Of a stretch of 64,000 nucleotides of DNA, positions 1-11,497 are shown in pieces. The notes beneath the pieces were generated by a model. It saw nothing but the letters and a program-made list of their open reading frames with translations. It did not search any database and had not been told where the DNA came from. The DNA comes from an uncultured Opitutia bacterium (GTDB lineage Bacteria; Verrucomicrobiota; Verrucomicrobiia; Opitutales; Opitutaceae): the NCBI GenBank assembly GCA_903881475.1, contig CAIRTK010000064.1, forward strand, positions 62,001-126,000, read 5' to 3'. The translations under genes were made by a program, and so were the position numbers. Within the stretch, counting starts at the first letter, position 1. Every line of letters starts with the position of its first letter.

Positions 1-1289
<1,289 letters not shown>

Positions 1290-1394
1290 GGGGTGGAAGG
1301 GAAGCGAAGCCGCCGGCACGGCGCGTGGCAAATCAGGAAACCGCGCGGGCCAAGGCAATGACTGACGCATCGGTTTCTCGGTTCTGGCCAAACT

Positions 1395-1649
1395 TTGCGT
1401 CCCAGGCTTCGACATAACGCCGCCCGCGCTTATCGGGCTCGCCGCTGTCCCAGTGTGTTCACGTTCTACAGTACCTCTACGAAGATTTCCGGTTATGGAC
1501 TGGGTTATTGGCTTTGGCTGTCCAGCGCCGTCGTTGTCGTGCTCGGAGCATGCCTGGCACTTCGAACTACTCCAAAGACTGCTCCAATGCCGGACCCGAC
1601 TCCTGCGCAAGGCACGTCGCCTACGGGACAGGAGCCGCGCCTTCCTTAG
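1395..1649 (+). CDS. possible small single-pass membrane protein
   Basis: 84 aa ORF with one hydrophobic segment ([20 protein letters not shown]); no recognised family, start uncertain. Confidence 0.25.
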   Translation: MRPRLRHNAARAYRARRCPSVFTFYSTSTKISGYGLGYWLWLSSAVVVVLGACLALRTTPKTAPMPDPTPAQGTSPTGQEPRLP

Positions 1650-1679
1650 GGCGGTTCAACTCAACGTCCGGCAAAATCG

Positions 1680-2276
1680 ATGAGAAGAGTTTCGCTGCTT
1701 TTCTTACTGTTCTGGGCGCATGGGGCATCTGGACAGAAACCCGTGTTGCAGGGGCTCATGGGAGGCCCGAAACAGTTTATGGTGTTTGTTACGGCAAACG
1801 GCTCCAAAGTGACGAGCCTTGATGCGGTTGGGCAGAAAGTCGGTCTCTATGAGCTAGTGGCGGTCGATGTCGCTCAAGGTTATGCCGATTTTAAGAACGA
1901 CGGCAAAACGTCGAGGGTTTGGCTGGGTGAGGGACATACCAAGCCGCTCGGTCCAGCAGGGCCGAGTAACTTTGTTCGGATTCCACTTCCCGAGATCAGC
2001 AAGATTAAGCGACTCGTCTTTGCGGGTGGATTTACGAAAGATGAGCCGAGGGCCGTTAAGGGACTTCTCGTCGGACTAGACCATATGCTGAACAATCCTG
2101 AAGTCTCATTAGAGAACAGACAGAAGGTTTTGGCGAAACTGTTGAGTGGCGAAATGCCGTTGAGTATTCTGGGCGGGAAACCGGTCACTTTGGAGGAAGG
2201 CGCGGCGGTGAGTTGGACGCCGGAGTATATTGCACAAGTGAATCGCTACAGTCTGATGCGGCCTCCAAAGCAGTGA
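1680..2276 (+). CDS. hypothetical secreted protein
   Basis: 198 aa ORF with signal peptide (MRRVSLLFLLFWAHGASG); visibly lower GC than neighbours. Confidence 0.6.
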   Translation: MRRVSLLFLLFWAHGASGQKPVLQGLMGGPKQFMVFVTANGSKVTSLDAVGQKVGLYELVAVDVAQGYADFKNDGKTSRVWLGEGHTKPLGPAGPSNFVRIPLPEISKIKRLVFAGGFTKDEPRAVKGLLVGLDHMLNNPEVSLENRQKVLAKLLSGEMPLSILGGKPVTLEEGAAVSWTPEYIAQVNRYSLMRPPKQ

Positions 2277-2522
2277 GAGGACCGAACCAATCTCTGTATC
2301 GGACGCTGATATTTGACCCGCGCTGATGACATCAACATAACCTGTGTTTGGGCGACCTTCTTTGCGTCGCGCGTTGCTGCTTCGTTGCCGGGGTAGGTGT
2401 CATTCATCATAGGGCCAAACGCTCGAATGGGCCGGCAGAAAGCAGTTCATCGCCGCGGACCGGCTCAGGTTTCGGCGGCGGAGCGAGAACCAACGGGCAA
2501 TTCCCGGGTCTGCGATGCGGGT

Positions 2523-3020
2523 ATGAAAACCAAAACTTCTACCCCCTCAAGTCGCGCGACGAAACGGTTCTCGCCTGCCTTTGCCGTCTGCGGCGCGATC
2601 GCGCTTTTCGCCGGTTGCGCGTCCGGCCCCGAGTCCCATGTCGTCTCCGCGCCGCCGCCGCCCGCCCCGATGGCCGCTCCCACGTCGACGGTCGTCACCA
2701 CGACGCAGTCAACGCCCATGGTCGTGCAGCAGCCGGGCCAGACCCAGACCACCTACACCACCACGACGGGTCCGGCCAATCCCGCGGTGAACACGATCAT
2801 CGTCACGCAGGCCCCGCCGGCGCTCCAACAGGAAGTCGTGCTGGCCCGCCCCTCCGCGGACCACGTTTGGATCGCGGGTTACTGGACCTGGCGCGACAAC
2901 CGCTATGAGTGGATGGCCGGCCATTGGGAACTGCCCCCGAGCTCAAGCGCCACCTGGGTGTCGCCGCGCTGGGAGCAGGAAGGCAATGCCTACCGCTTCT
3001 ACGAAGGCCACTGGAACTGA
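2523..3020 (+). CDS. YXWGXW repeat-containing lipoprotein
   Basis: In-frame ATG at 2523 gives MKTKTSTPSSRATKRFSPAFAVCGAIALFAGCASG (lipobox FAGC); C-terminal HVWIAGYWTWRDNRYEWMAGHW...YRFYEGHW repeats. Confidence 0.85.
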   Translation: MKTKTSTPSSRATKRFSPAFAVCGAIALFAGCASGPESHVVSAPPPPAPMAAPTSTVVTTTQSTPMVVQQPGQTQTTYTTTTGPANPAVNTIIVTQAPPALQQEVVLARPSADHVWIAGYWTWRDNRYEWMAGHWELPPSSSATWVSPRWEQEGNAYRFYEGHWN

Positions 3021-3046
3021 CCAGGGACTCCGGATCCTTTCGGGCA

Positions 3047-3076
3047 ACGGCGCGGATCACTCCGCGCCGTTTTTTT
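3047..3076 (+). terminator. Rho-independent terminator
   Basis: ACGGCGCGGA-TCAC-TCCGCGCCGT followed by TTTTTT, just downstream of the lipoprotein gene. Confidence 0.88.
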
Positions 3077-3188
3077 GCGGCGTTGGCCGGCCCGAAACGA
3101 TCACTCAGCGGTGCGGTGTGTGTCGGCCGCCACCAGCAGGCAGAGCGCGGATAACAGTACGATGAGGGAAATCATGACGGTGCCCGGT

Positions 3189-3929
3189 TCAGGTGAGATT
3201 GACGCCGCCGGCGACGAGGAATTCGGCGCCGATGATGTAGCTGGAGTCGCCGGACAACAGGAAACGCGCGAGCTGGGCGACTTCGCCGGCCGTGCCGAAC
3301 CGCTTTAAGAGCGACTGGGCGGCCATGTTCTCCTCGAAGCCCTTCTGAGCCTCGGGCGGAAAGCCGAGCTTGTTGTAAATGGGCGTGGTGATCGGGCCGG
3401 GGCTGAGCGTATTGATCCGGATCCCGCGAGGGGCGAGCTCGACGGCGAGGGTTTTGCCGAGGGAGACAACGGCCGCCTTCGTGGCGGAATAGATGCTGGC
3501 GGCGGGGAGGCCCAGCTGCGCCACGACGGAGGCGTTGAACACCACGGAACTGGGATTGGCCAGCAGGGGCAGCAGGGACTGCAGTTGAAAATAGAGGCCG
3601 CGGACGTTGACCCCGAACATGTCGTCGAAGTGTTGCGGCGTCATGGCTTCGAACGGGCCGAACTGGCCGATGCCGGCGTTAAGGAAGACGCCGTCGAGCC
3701 GGGGGGCGTGGCGGGAGACTTCGGCGCCGAGCGCCTGGGCCTCCGTGAGCGAGCCGGAGTCGGACTTGAGGATGACGGTGCCGGCGGGCAGCAGCGCCTT
3801 TGCGGCGGCGAGGGTCTCGGGATTGCGGCCTGTGACGATGACCTTTGCGCCTTCGGCGCTCAGGAGCTGGGCGGTGGCCAGGCCGATGCCCGTGGTGCCG
3901 CCGGTGATGAGGATGGTTTGGTTTTTCAT
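3189..3929 (-). CDS. SDR family oxidoreductase
   Basis: TGGTTGIG nucleotide-binding motif, YSATK active site, PGPITTP. Confidence 0.92.
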   Translation of the reverse strand: MKNQTILITGGTTGIGLATAQLLSAEGAKVIVTGRNPETLAAAKALLPAGTVILKSDSGSLTEAQALGAEVSRHAPRLDGVFLNAGIGQFGPFEAMTPQHFDDMFGVNVRGLYFQLQSLLPLLANPSSVVFNASVVAQLGLPAASIYSATKAAVVSLGKTLAVELAPRGIRINTLSPGPITTPIYNKLGFPPEAQKGFEENMAAQSLLKRFGTAGEVAQLARFLLSGDSSYIIGAEFLVAGGVNLT

Positions 3930-3950
3930 GGGAAAGAAACGGTTTATTGC

Positions 3951-3964
3951 AGAACAAACGTTCT
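3951..3964. promoter_or_regulatory. candidate TetR operator upstream of SDR gene
   Basis: AGAAC-AAAC-GTTCT inverted repeat directly upstream of the SDR gene; near-identical to the site at 4572..4585. Confidence 0.6.
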
Positions 3965-3982
3965 AATAAAGGCAGAGGAAAA

Positions 3983-4561
3983 TCAGCCGAGAACCTGCAA
4001 GGCCAGGCGGGCACTGACGCGCAATGACTCACGGTCACCCAAGGCCCGGGAAGCGACGGCAAAGCCGAGCATGGTATGGTAGAGGAAGCGGGCGAGGGCG
4101 ACGGGGTCCTTGTCCTGGGCGATCTCGCCCTTGCGCTGGGCGACGCTCAGGCGGGAGGCAAAGATACCCTCAATCTCGCGGGCGTGGACATGGGCCAGCG
4201 CGCGGGTGGCCGCATCATGCGGGGCGAGTTCGACCATGGAGTTGACCATCAGGCAGCCGGGTGAGCCATTGCTGCAGGTGCCTGAAATCAAGGCATCGAA
4301 GAAGCCGGTGAACAGCTCGCGGACCGGGGCGGGGTCATCGAGCTTGCGGCGCATGCCATCTAGGGAGCGGTCCAGATAGCGCTTCAGGGCGGTCTGGTAG
4401 AGGGTCTGCTTGTCCCCGTAGGTATCATAAAGGCTCTGGCGGCTGACCCCGAGTTCGCCGGTCAGGTCAGAGAACGACGTGTGCTTGAAGCCGCGCACCC
4501 GGAAGAGCTCAAGGGCCTGATCGAGCACTTCGGCTTCATCGAACTCTTTCGTACGAGACAT
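3983..4561 (-). CDS. TetR/AcrR family transcriptional regulator
   Basis: MSRTKEFDEAEVLDQALELFRVRGFKHTSFSDLTGELGVSRQSLYDTYGDKQTLY helix-turn-helix; start trimmed from the 4645 ORF start. Confidence 0.93.
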   Translation of the reverse strand: MSRTKEFDEAEVLDQALELFRVRGFKHTSFSDLTGELGVSRQSLYDTYGDKQTLYQTALKRYLDRSLDGMRRKLDDPAPVRELFTGFFDALISGTCSNGSPGCLMVNSMVELAPHDAATRALAHVHAREIEGIFASRLSVAQRKGEIAQDKDPVALARFLYHTMLGFAVASRALGDRESLRVSARLALQVLG

Positions 4562-4571
4562 GACCATTAGT

Positions 4572-4585
4572 AGAACAAACATTCC
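4572..4585. promoter_or_regulatory. candidate TetR operator upstream of the tetR-like gene
   Basis: AGAACAAACATTCC, 12/14 identical to the palindrome at 3951..3964. Confidence 0.55.
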
Positions 4586-4753
4586 ATTATATGCAAGAAG
4601 AAATCTCCCGGGAAAAAATGGCCCGAGGTGATCGGTCGCAGACATTGGTCGAAGCTGGCGCAGTACGGCCGCAGGCCGGACAAATTGCCGGGTCTGCGGG
4701 AGGTCTTTTCACATTCGGCTTTATTCGGATCCGAATGTACCGAAATCAAACCC

Positions 4754-5596
4754 ATGGTTACATATTCCCTATCGGAAGTGGAATTGCCGCGCATTGCCGA
4801 AAAGCTGCCGTCGGCGCCGCGCCTGCTCGTCAAGCTTGGCCAGCTGATCGCCAATCCGAATGTGCAGGCGGAAGAAGTGGTCGCGGTCTTGCGCCAGGAC
4901 CCGCAGCTGGTCTCCCAGATCCTGCGCATGGCCAACAGCGCGGCCTATGCGCCGGCCGAGCCGGTGGGCTCGTTGGAACGGGCGCTGGCCTTCATTGGAT
5001 TCGCCGAGGTGCACCGGCTGGTGGGCGTCGTGGCGGCCGGGCAGCTGGCCGACCAGAGAATGCGCCTCTATCCGCTGAACGGCGCCCATCTGCGGAAGAA
5101 CGCACTGTTTGTCGCCGTTCTGATGGAAGAACTCGCAAAATTTGCGGGAGAACGCCCGCGCAATTGCTACACCGTCGGCCTGCTCCGGACGATCGGCATG
5201 ATGGCCCTGGAGCGCTTGGCGCCGCCGGACTCCGGCATTCCGCCTTTCCTAGAGAGTGGCGACACGGAACTCGACGCCTGGGAGCAGCGGCATTGGGGGA
5301 CCATCAACGTAGAGGCCGCGGAAAAGATCCTGCTGCACTGGCGGCTGCCGCACGAGACGGTGACGGCCATCCGCCATCATTACCGCCCGGCCGGTCGGCA
5401 CAACCCGATCACCCATCTGCTCAAGCTGGCCGCGGGTGCGGCCGCGGACCGTTTCAACAGCATACCGGGAGAGGAGTCCTATTGGGTCATTACGCCCGAG
5501 AATTTCACCAAGGCCGGAATCGAGCCCCTGGATTTCACCCTGGCCTGCGAGAAGGCCCAGCGAAAATTCGAGCAGCTGAGCGGCACGGTGGAGTAG
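4754..5596 (+). CDS. HDOD domain-containing protein
   Basis: LPSAPRLLVKLGQLIANPNVQAEEVVAVLRQDPQLVSQILRMANSAAY is typical of HDOD domains; ATG at 4754 preferred. Confidence 0.87.
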   Translation: MVTYSLSEVELPRIAEKLPSAPRLLVKLGQLIANPNVQAEEVVAVLRQDPQLVSQILRMANSAAYAPAEPVGSLERALAFIGFAEVHRLVGVVAAGQLADQRMRLYPLNGAHLRKNALFVAVLMEELAKFAGERPRNCYTVGLLRTIGMMALERLAPPDSGIPPFLESGDTELDAWEQRHWGTINVEAAEKILLHWRLPHETVTAIRHHYRPAGRHNPITHLLKLAAGAAADRFNSIPGEESYWVITPENFTKAGIEPLDFTLACEKAQRKFEQLSGTVE

Positions 5597-5637
5597 GTCC
5601 GCCGCGGATGCGGCGTCCGCGCCGGCGCGTGCAGCGG

Positions 5638-7116
5638 TTATTTGACGAACGCGCCGACAAAGTCATGCACCGGCATGGCCCCCAGTTTTGCGCGATCGGC
5701 GAAGAGCTCCATCAGCTGAGCTGCCTTGTCCCCGCCATAATGTGAGGCGAAGGCGGCGCGGGCTTTCCCCTGAAGGATGGGGATGCCCTCGTGACGCCGG
5801 CGGCGGTGGCCGATGGGGTACTCGACGGCGACCTTGTCGGTCCTGGTGCCGTCCTTGAAGAAGACCTGGACGGCGTTGGCGATGGAGCGCTTGTCCGCGT
5901 CGAGGTAGTCCCTGGAGTATTGCGGGTCCTCGGTGACGGTCATCTTGGCGCGGAGCGGGTCGATGCGGGGGTCCGCGGCGATGCGGTCCTCGTAGTGATC
6001 CGCCGTGAGCCCGCCAAAGATCAGGCCGATGGCCGTCATGTATTGGAGGCAGTGGTCGCGGTCGGCGGGGTTGTGGAGGGGACCGGTTTTGTCGATGATG
6101 CGGATGGCGGATTCGTGGGTGGTGAGCTCGATGCGCCCGATCTGGTCGAGCCGGTCCCGCACCAGCGGGTGAAGCCGGACGGCGCACTCAACGGCGGTCT
6201 GTGCGTGGAATTCCGCCGGGAAGGAAATCTTGAAGAGGATCTGCTCCATCACGTAGCTGCCGAGCGGCCGGGCGAGCTTCACGGCGTTGCCCTTGAAGGA
6301 GACATCCTGGAATCCCCAGGTCTTGGCGGTGAGCGCGGAGGGATAGCCCATCTCGCTGGTCAGGGCGATGAGGGCCAGGCGGACGGCGCGGCTGGTGGCA
6401 TCGCCGGCCGCCCAGGACTTGCGGGACCCCGTATTGGGCGCATGGCGGTAGGTGCGGAGGGCGGAGCCGTCGATCCAGGCGTGGGTAATGGCATTGATGA
6501 CCTGGTCGCGCGTGCCGCCGAGCATGACGGCAGTGACGGCGGTGGAGGCGACGCGAACCAGGAGGACGTGGTCGAGCCCGACGCGATTGAAGGAATTATC
6601 GAGGGCGAGGATGCCCTGGATCTCGTGGGCCTTCACCATCGCCACCAGAACGTCGTGGACGGTGAGTGTCGGAGCGCGGGGAGTAAGCGTTGAGTGGAAG
6701 GCGGCAACCGGGATGCCGGCGGCCTGATTGCGGCTGAGCCAGTCCGCGGTGGCGAGGATGGCGCCGAGGTTGTCGGAGGGGTGGCCCCATTCCGCGGCAA
6801 GCCAGGTGTCATTGAAGTCGAGCCAGCGGACGATGGTGCCGAGGTTGAATGCGCCCTGGACGGGATCGAGTTCGTAGCGGGTGCCGGGGACCCGGGAGCC
6901 GAGCCGGATCGTTGTGCCGGGGACAACGGGCCCGAGGAGCTTGGTGCAGGCCGGATAGGCTAGGGCCATGATGCCGCAGGCCAGGGTGTCCGCTAGGCAC
7001 CAGCGGGCGGTGTCGAGGGCCTCGCCACTGGTGATGGGCACATTGAGGGCATAGTCGGCGAGATCGGCGATGAGCTGATCGGGGGCAGGACGGACGTTAC
7101 TAATGGGAGAACTCAT
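5638..7116 (-). CDS. prpD: MmgE/PrpD family 2-methylcitrate dehydratase
   Basis: [32 protein letters not shown] and gene context after prpB and prpC. Confidence 0.92.
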   Translation of the reverse strand: MSSPISNVRPAPDQLIADLADYALNVPITSGEALDTARWCLADTLACGIMALAYPACTKLLGPVVPGTTIRLGSRVPGTRYELDPVQGAFNLGTIVRWLDFNDTWLAAEWGHPSDNLGAILATADWLSRNQAAGIPVAAFHSTLTPRAPTLTVHDVLVAMVKAHEIQGILALDNSFNRVGLDHVLLVRVASTAVTAVMLGGTRDQVINAITHAWIDGSALRTYRHAPNTGSRKSWAAGDATSRAVRLALIALTSEMGYPSALTAKTWGFQDVSFKGNAVKLARPLGSYVMEQILFKISFPAEFHAQTAVECAVRLHPLVRDRLDQIGRIELTTHESAIRIIDKTGPLHNPADRDHCLQYMTAIGLIFGGLTADHYEDRIAADPRIDPLRAKMTVTEDPQYSRDYLDADKRSIANAVQVFFKDGTRTDKVAVEYPIGHRRRRHEGIPILQGKARAAFASHYGGDKAAQLMELFADRAKLGAMPVHDFVGAFVK

Positions 7117-7124
7117 ACGGGGAG

Positions 7125-7208
7125 GTTGACCGCGAAGAACGCAAAGGTCGCAAAGCCAAACTTGGAAATTCCTGGGGCTTGGCGCGGTTTGCGTCTTTGC
7201 GGTTAAAA
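7125..7208. repeat. intergenic inverted repeat (ACCGCRAAGANCGCAAA type)
   Basis: Left arm GACCGCGAAGAACGCAAAGGTCGCAAAGCC; right arm reads AACCGCAAAGACGCAAACCGCGCCAAGCC on the other strand. Lies between prpC and prpD. Confidence 0.7.
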
Positions 7209-7209
7209 A

Positions 7210-8385
7210 TCAGGGACGCTGGGCGAGGGGAATGAAGGGTCGGTTTTCCGGGCCCGTGTAGTGCGCGCCGGGGCGGATGATCTTGCCGTCGATCCGCTGC
7301 TCGATGATGTGCGCCGCCCAGCCGGCGGTGCGGGCGACCACGAAAAGCGGCGTGAACATCGGCCGGGGCACGCCGAGGCGGTGGTACGCGACGGCACTGA
7401 ACCAGTCGAGGTTGGGAAACATTTTCTTCTCGCTCCACATGAGTGTCTCAATCCGCTCGGCGATGGCAAAGAGGCCCGGATCATGGGCATCCTCGGAAAG
7501 CTGGCGGGCGATGGCCTTGATGATCGGATTGCGCGGGTCGCCGGTGGTATAGACGGGATGGCCGAAGCCGATGACAATTTCCCGGCGGGCGAGGCGGGCC
7601 CGCAGGTCGGTCTCCGCCTCGTCGGGCGTGCGATAGCGCTGCTGGATCTCGAGCGCGACCTCGTTGGCGCCACCGTGTTTCGGGCCGCGGAGCGCACCGA
7701 TGGCGCCGGTGATGCAGGAATGGAAATCCGAGCCGGTGCCGGCGATGACGCGGGCGGCGAAGGTGGAGGCGTTGAATTCGTGCTCGGCGTAGAGAATGAG
7801 CGAGCGGTCGAGTGCCCGGACCTGGGCGGCGGAAGGGGCGTGCTGATGCAGCAGGTGCAGAAAATGCGCGGCGATGGACGGGTCAGCGGTTTCGACGGCG
7901 ATGCGCCTCCCGTCCGTCACGAAGTGATGCCAGTAGAGCAGGATGGAAGGAAAGCACGCGAGCAGGCGATCGGCCCGGGCGCGGGCCCCGTCTACGGTGG
8001 AGGCATCGCCGCCGGTGGCGGGCAGGTGTTCCGGCTCGAGCGTGCCGAGCATGGAGCAGCCGGTGCGAAGGACGTCCATCGGGTGCGTCGTGCCGGGAAT
8101 CTGCTCGAGCACGGCGCGCAGGGCGTCGGGAAGGCCGCGAAGCCGGATCAGCCGGGCGCGATAGACGCCGAGCTCGGCGTGGTTGGGCAGATGTCCGTGG
8201 ATGAGCAGATGGGCGACCTCCTCATAGATGGCCTGCGCGGCGACCTCCGCGATGTCGTAGCCGCGGTAATGGAGATCGTTGCCCGAGTGGCCGACGGTGC
8301 AGATCGCGGTGTTGCCCGCCACGACGCCGGAGAGGGCGACGGACTTCTTGGCCTTGGCGACCGGGTTGGATGCGGGATCGGACAT
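7210..8385 (-). CDS. prpC: 2-methylcitrate synthase / citrate synthase family
   Basis: [44 protein letters not shown]; operon with prpB and prpD. Confidence 0.92.
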   Translation of the reverse strand: MSDPASNPVAKAKKSVALSGVVAGNTAICTVGHSGNDLHYRGYDIAEVAAQAIYEEVAHLLIHGHLPNHAELGVYRARLIRLRGLPDALRAVLEQIPGTTHPMDVLRTGCSMLGTLEPEHLPATGGDASTVDGARARADRLLACFPSILLYWHHFVTDGRRIAVETADPSIAAHFLHLLHQHAPSAAQVRALDRSLILYAEHEFNASTFAARVIAGTGSDFHSCITGAIGALRGPKHGGANEVALEIQQRYRTPDEAETDLRARLARREIVIGFGHPVYTTGDPRNPIIKAIARQLSEDAHDPGLFAIAERIETLMWSEKKMFPNLDWFSAVAYHRLGVPRPMFTPLFVVARTAGWAAHIIEQRIDGKIIRPGAHYTGPENRPFIPLAQRP

Positions 8386-8445
8386 CGTTTGACTCAGCCA
8401 ACCATGGGATGTGCGCAGGGGTTGAGGGAAGCGGCCTTGAGCGCT

Positions 8446-9288
8446 TCAGGTCGTTTGTTGGTAGCCCAGGATATCGTAGAGCTCTTTGCGGGTCTGCATG
8501 CGGCCGACGACGGACTGCTGGGTGCCGTCCCGGCGGATGGCGGCGTAGACGTCAAGCGAGGCGGCGGCGGCGGCGCGGGAAGCGGAGAGCGGATACAGGG
8601 CCAGGGCGATGCCGGCGGCACGAAGCTCCTCGAGCGTGAAAAAGGGGGTCTGGCCAAACTCGGTGAGGTTGGCCAGGACGGGAACTTTCACGGCGGCCGT
8701 GAAGGCGCGATAGTCGGCGAGGGTGTCGAGGGCCTCGGCGAAGATCAGGTCGGCGCCGGCGGCGACATACGCCTGTGCCCGGGCGATGGCGGCGGGGACA
8801 CCCTCGTTGGCGGCGGCATCGGTGCGGGCCATGACAACGAAGTCGGCGGACGGCTTGCCGGAAACAGCCGCCTTTACCCGGGAGATCATTTCGGCGACGG
8901 GAACGATCTGCTTGCCGGGCAAATGGCCGCAAAGTTTGGCGGGTACCTGATCCTCAATATGCACGGCGGCGGCCCCGGCGGCGGCCATGGCGCGCACGGC
9001 GGCCGCGGGATCATCCCAGCCGGTGTCGATATCGACGAGCAGCGGCAGGTCGACCCGCCCGGTTATGCGGCGCACGTCGATGAGTACGTCGGCCAGGGTC
9101 GTGTCGCCCACGTCCGGAATACCGTAGGAGTGGTTGGCGACGCCGGCGCCGGAAAGATAAAGCGCCCGGAAGCCGGCGCGCTGCGCGAGGAGGGCGGCAT
9201 AGGCGTTGATGGCGCCGGCGATCTGCAGGGGTTTTTCCGCCGCGAGAGCCGCGCGAATTTTTTCGCCGGGAGTCGGGGCGGTGCTCAT
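8446..9288 (-). CDS. prpB: methylisocitrate lyase
   Basis: LYLSGAGVANHSYGIPDVGDTT, DIDTGWDD, AVHIEDQVPAKLCGHLPGKQIV (KxCGH motif). Confidence 0.94.
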   Translation of the reverse strand: MSTAPTPGEKIRAALAAEKPLQIAGAINAYAALLAQRAGFRALYLSGAGVANHSYGIPDVGDTTLADVLIDVRRITGRVDLPLLVDIDTGWDDPAAAVRAMAAAGAAAVHIEDQVPAKLCGHLPGKQIVPVAEMISRVKAAVSGKPSADFVVMARTDAAANEGVPAAIARAQAYVAAGADLIFAEALDTLADYRAFTAAVKVPVLANLTEFGQTPFFTLEELRAAGIALALYPLSASRAAAAASLDVYAAIRRDGTQQSVVGRMQTRKELYDILGYQQTT

Positions 9289-9505
9289 GGATCCACGATG
9301 GGGCGGCGGATGCGCCGTGTCCAGTACCGGGCCGGCCGGCGGTGCGGATAGTAAGGATTTAAATCACCGCCGTCAGTTGGTCTGCCGGCTGACCGGCGGC
9401 ACGGTGAAGAGAAAAAAGACAGGCTTATCCCGCCGGTTTGGGCCCGGGTCAGAAAATGCACGAAACGATTGGTCAACCCGGGGCGTCTTGGCATGGTACT
9501 CCGCC

Positions 9506-10183
9506 ATGCTTGAGGTCGCCGATCTGAAGAAATCGTTTCGTTCGCCCGAAGGGGACTGCGTGGAGATCGTCAACGTCGCGGCCTTCGCGCTGGCGGCGGG
9601 CGAGCAGGTGGCGCTGCGCGGTGAAAGCGGTTCGGGCAAGACGACCTTCCTTCACCTGATCGCCGGGATTCTCGCGGCGGACGCCGGACGGGTTTCCATC
9701 GATGGCGCAGAGATGACGGTGCTCGGCGAGTCGCGGCGCGACCGGCTCCGGGCGGACAAGCTCGGGTATATTTTCCAGACGTTCAACCTGCTGCAGGGCT
9801 ACACGGTGCTGGAAAACGTGGTGCTGGGCATGTCCTTCGGGCCGTGTGGCGCGGACCGGGCGCACGCGGAGGCCGTGCTCGGGCGGATGGGGCTGGGCCA
9901 CCGCCTGCATCATTTTCCCCGCCAGCTCTCCACCGGCCAACAGCAGCGCGTGGCGGTGGCCCGTGCGCTGGCGAACCGGCCCAGGCTGGTCCTCGCCGAC
10001 GAGCCGACGGGCAACCTCGACCGTCGGCATGCGCGGGAGGCCCTGACGCTCATCCGGGAAGTCTGCCGGGAGAACAACGCGGCGCTGTTGCTGGTGAGCC
10101 ACGACGAGGAAGTGCTCGCCCAGTTTGAACAACGGCGGGACTTTGCGGAACTCAACCAAGCGATGAAGGAGACGGCGCCATGA
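9506..10183 (+). CDS. ABC transporter ATP-binding protein (LolD/MacB-type)
   Basis: Walker A GESGSGKT, signature [19 protein letters not shown], Walker [16 protein letters not shown] at 9506 preferred over upstream ORF start. Confidence 0.92.
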   Translation: MLEVADLKKSFRSPEGDCVEIVNVAAFALAAGEQVALRGESGSGKTTFLHLIAGILAADAGRVSIDGAEMTVLGESRRDRLRADKLGYIFQTFNLLQGYTVLENVVLGMSFGPCGADRAHAEAVLGRMGLGHRLHHFPRQLSTGQQQRVAVARALANRPRLVLADEPTGNLDRRHAREALTLIREVCRENNAALLLVSHDEEVLAQFEQRRDFAELNQAMKETAP

Positions 10184-11391
10184 CCCTGCCGCTGATCATC
10201 TATCGTTCGCTGCGCCAGCACGCGCTCTCGACCGTCGTGACGGCGGGCAGCATCGCGCTGGCGTGCGGGTTGCTCATGAGCGTGTGGACGGTCAAGACGC
10301 AGTCCCAAGCGGCCTTCGCCTCGACGGGTTCGGCGTTCGACGCCGTGCTCGGCGCTCGCGGCTCCAAGCTCCAGCTGGTCCTCAACGCGATCTTCCACCT
10401 CGAGGCCTCGCCGGGCAACCTGGCCTACAGCGACTATCTGTTCATCAAGCGCCACCCGGCGGTGAAGACCGCGATCCCGATCGCGGTGGGGGACAACCTG
10501 CGCGGGTACCGGCTGGTGGGAACTCTGCCGGAGCTGTTCACGGACGTGGAGCTTGCCCCCGGAAAGAAGATCACGGTCCAGCCGGGCGGGCGTTTTTTTT
10601 CCGCGGACCCGGCGGCAAAGGAAGCGGTGGCGGGAAGCTTCGCAGCGGAGAAGCTGGGCTTGAAGCCGGGCGATACGTTTCATCCCTTCCACGGCCTGAC
10701 GTACGATGAAAAGAACCAGCATGCGGAAACCTACACGGTGGCCGGCGTGCTGGCGCCAACGAACACCCCGATGGACCGCGTCATCTGGATCCCGCTGCGC
10801 GGACTGCAGACGATGAGCGGGCACGATCCCCGGGCGGCGACGGATGTGAGCGCGGTGCTCGTGCAGCTGCGGGCGCCGACGGCGGGTTTCATGCTCGACC
10901 TGATGTACAACAAGCAGGGCAACCGGCTGACGTTCGCCTATCCGGTGGGGACCATCATCGCGGAGCTGTTCAGCAAGATTTCCTGGTTTGACCGCGTGCT
11001 GGAGCTGGTCGCGTACCTGGTGGCGCTGGTGGCCGCGGGTTCGGTGCTGGCGAGCATTTATAACTCAATGAGCGCGCGGCAGCGGGATCTGGCCATCCTG
11101 CGGGCGCTCGGGGCGAGACGGCGGACGATTTTCGGGGCCGTCGTGAGCGAGGCGGCGGTGATTGGTGTGCTGGGCGCGCTGGCCGGCTATGTCATCTATT
11201 TTGTGCTGCTGGGCGTGGTCACGGGGATCATCCGCGCCCAGACGGGCGTCGTGCTGGAGGTCTGGCGCTGGCAGCCGGTGCTGGGCCTCTGTCCGCTGGC
11301 GATGGTCGCCCTGTGCGCGCTCGGCGGCGTGGTACCGGCGTTCAAGGCTTATCGCACGCCCGTCGCGCAGACACTGGCGCCGGTGTCGTGA
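10180..11391 (+). CDS. ABC transporter permease (FtsX/MacB-like)
   Basis: Overlaps ATPase gene by ATGA; C-terminal [41 protein letters not shown]. Confidence 0.9.
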   Translation: MTLPLIIYRSLRQHALSTVVTAGSIALACGLLMSVWTVKTQSQAAFASTGSAFDAVLGARGSKLQLVLNAIFHLEASPGNLAYSDYLFIKRHPAVKTAIPIAVGDNLRGYRLVGTLPELFTDVELAPGKKITVQPGGRFFSADPAAKEAVAGSFAAEKLGLKPGDTFHPFHGLTYDEKNQHAETYTVAGVLAPTNTPMDRVIWIPLRGLQTMSGHDPRAATDVSAVLVQLRAPTAGFMLDLMYNKQGNRLTFAYPVGTIIAELFSKISWFDRVLELVAYLVALVAAGSVLASIYNSMSARQRDLAILRALGARRRTIFGAVVSEAAVIGVLGALAGYVIYFVLLGVVTGIIRAQTGVVLEVWRWQPVLGLCPLAMVALCALGGVVPAFKAYRTPVAQTLAPVS

Positions 11392-11440
11392 TCGGTCAGG
11401 GCCGATTTTGACGTCCCGTCTGATTGGCGAAAAATAAAAA

Positions 11441-11464
11441 GGGCGGAGATTTTCGTCTCCGCCC
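11441..11464 (-). terminator. Rho-independent terminator between convergent genes
   Basis: GGGCGGAGA-TTTTCG-TCTCCGCCC with AAAAATAAAAA upstream, i.e. a T-rich tract when read on the minus strand after the TonB receptor gene. Confidence 0.8.
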
Positions 11465-11497
11465 CTTGAGGGAGTGCGCTCGCGAGCAAGCGACAGA

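Noticed and set aside
5638-9288. Treating the prp operon as novel
   Set aside because: prpB-prpC-prpD is an ordinary methylcitrate cycle arrangement; only the internal palindrome is notable.
7261-9351. 696 aa plus-strand ORF
   Set aside because: Antisense to prpC and prpB, which have clear family motifs.
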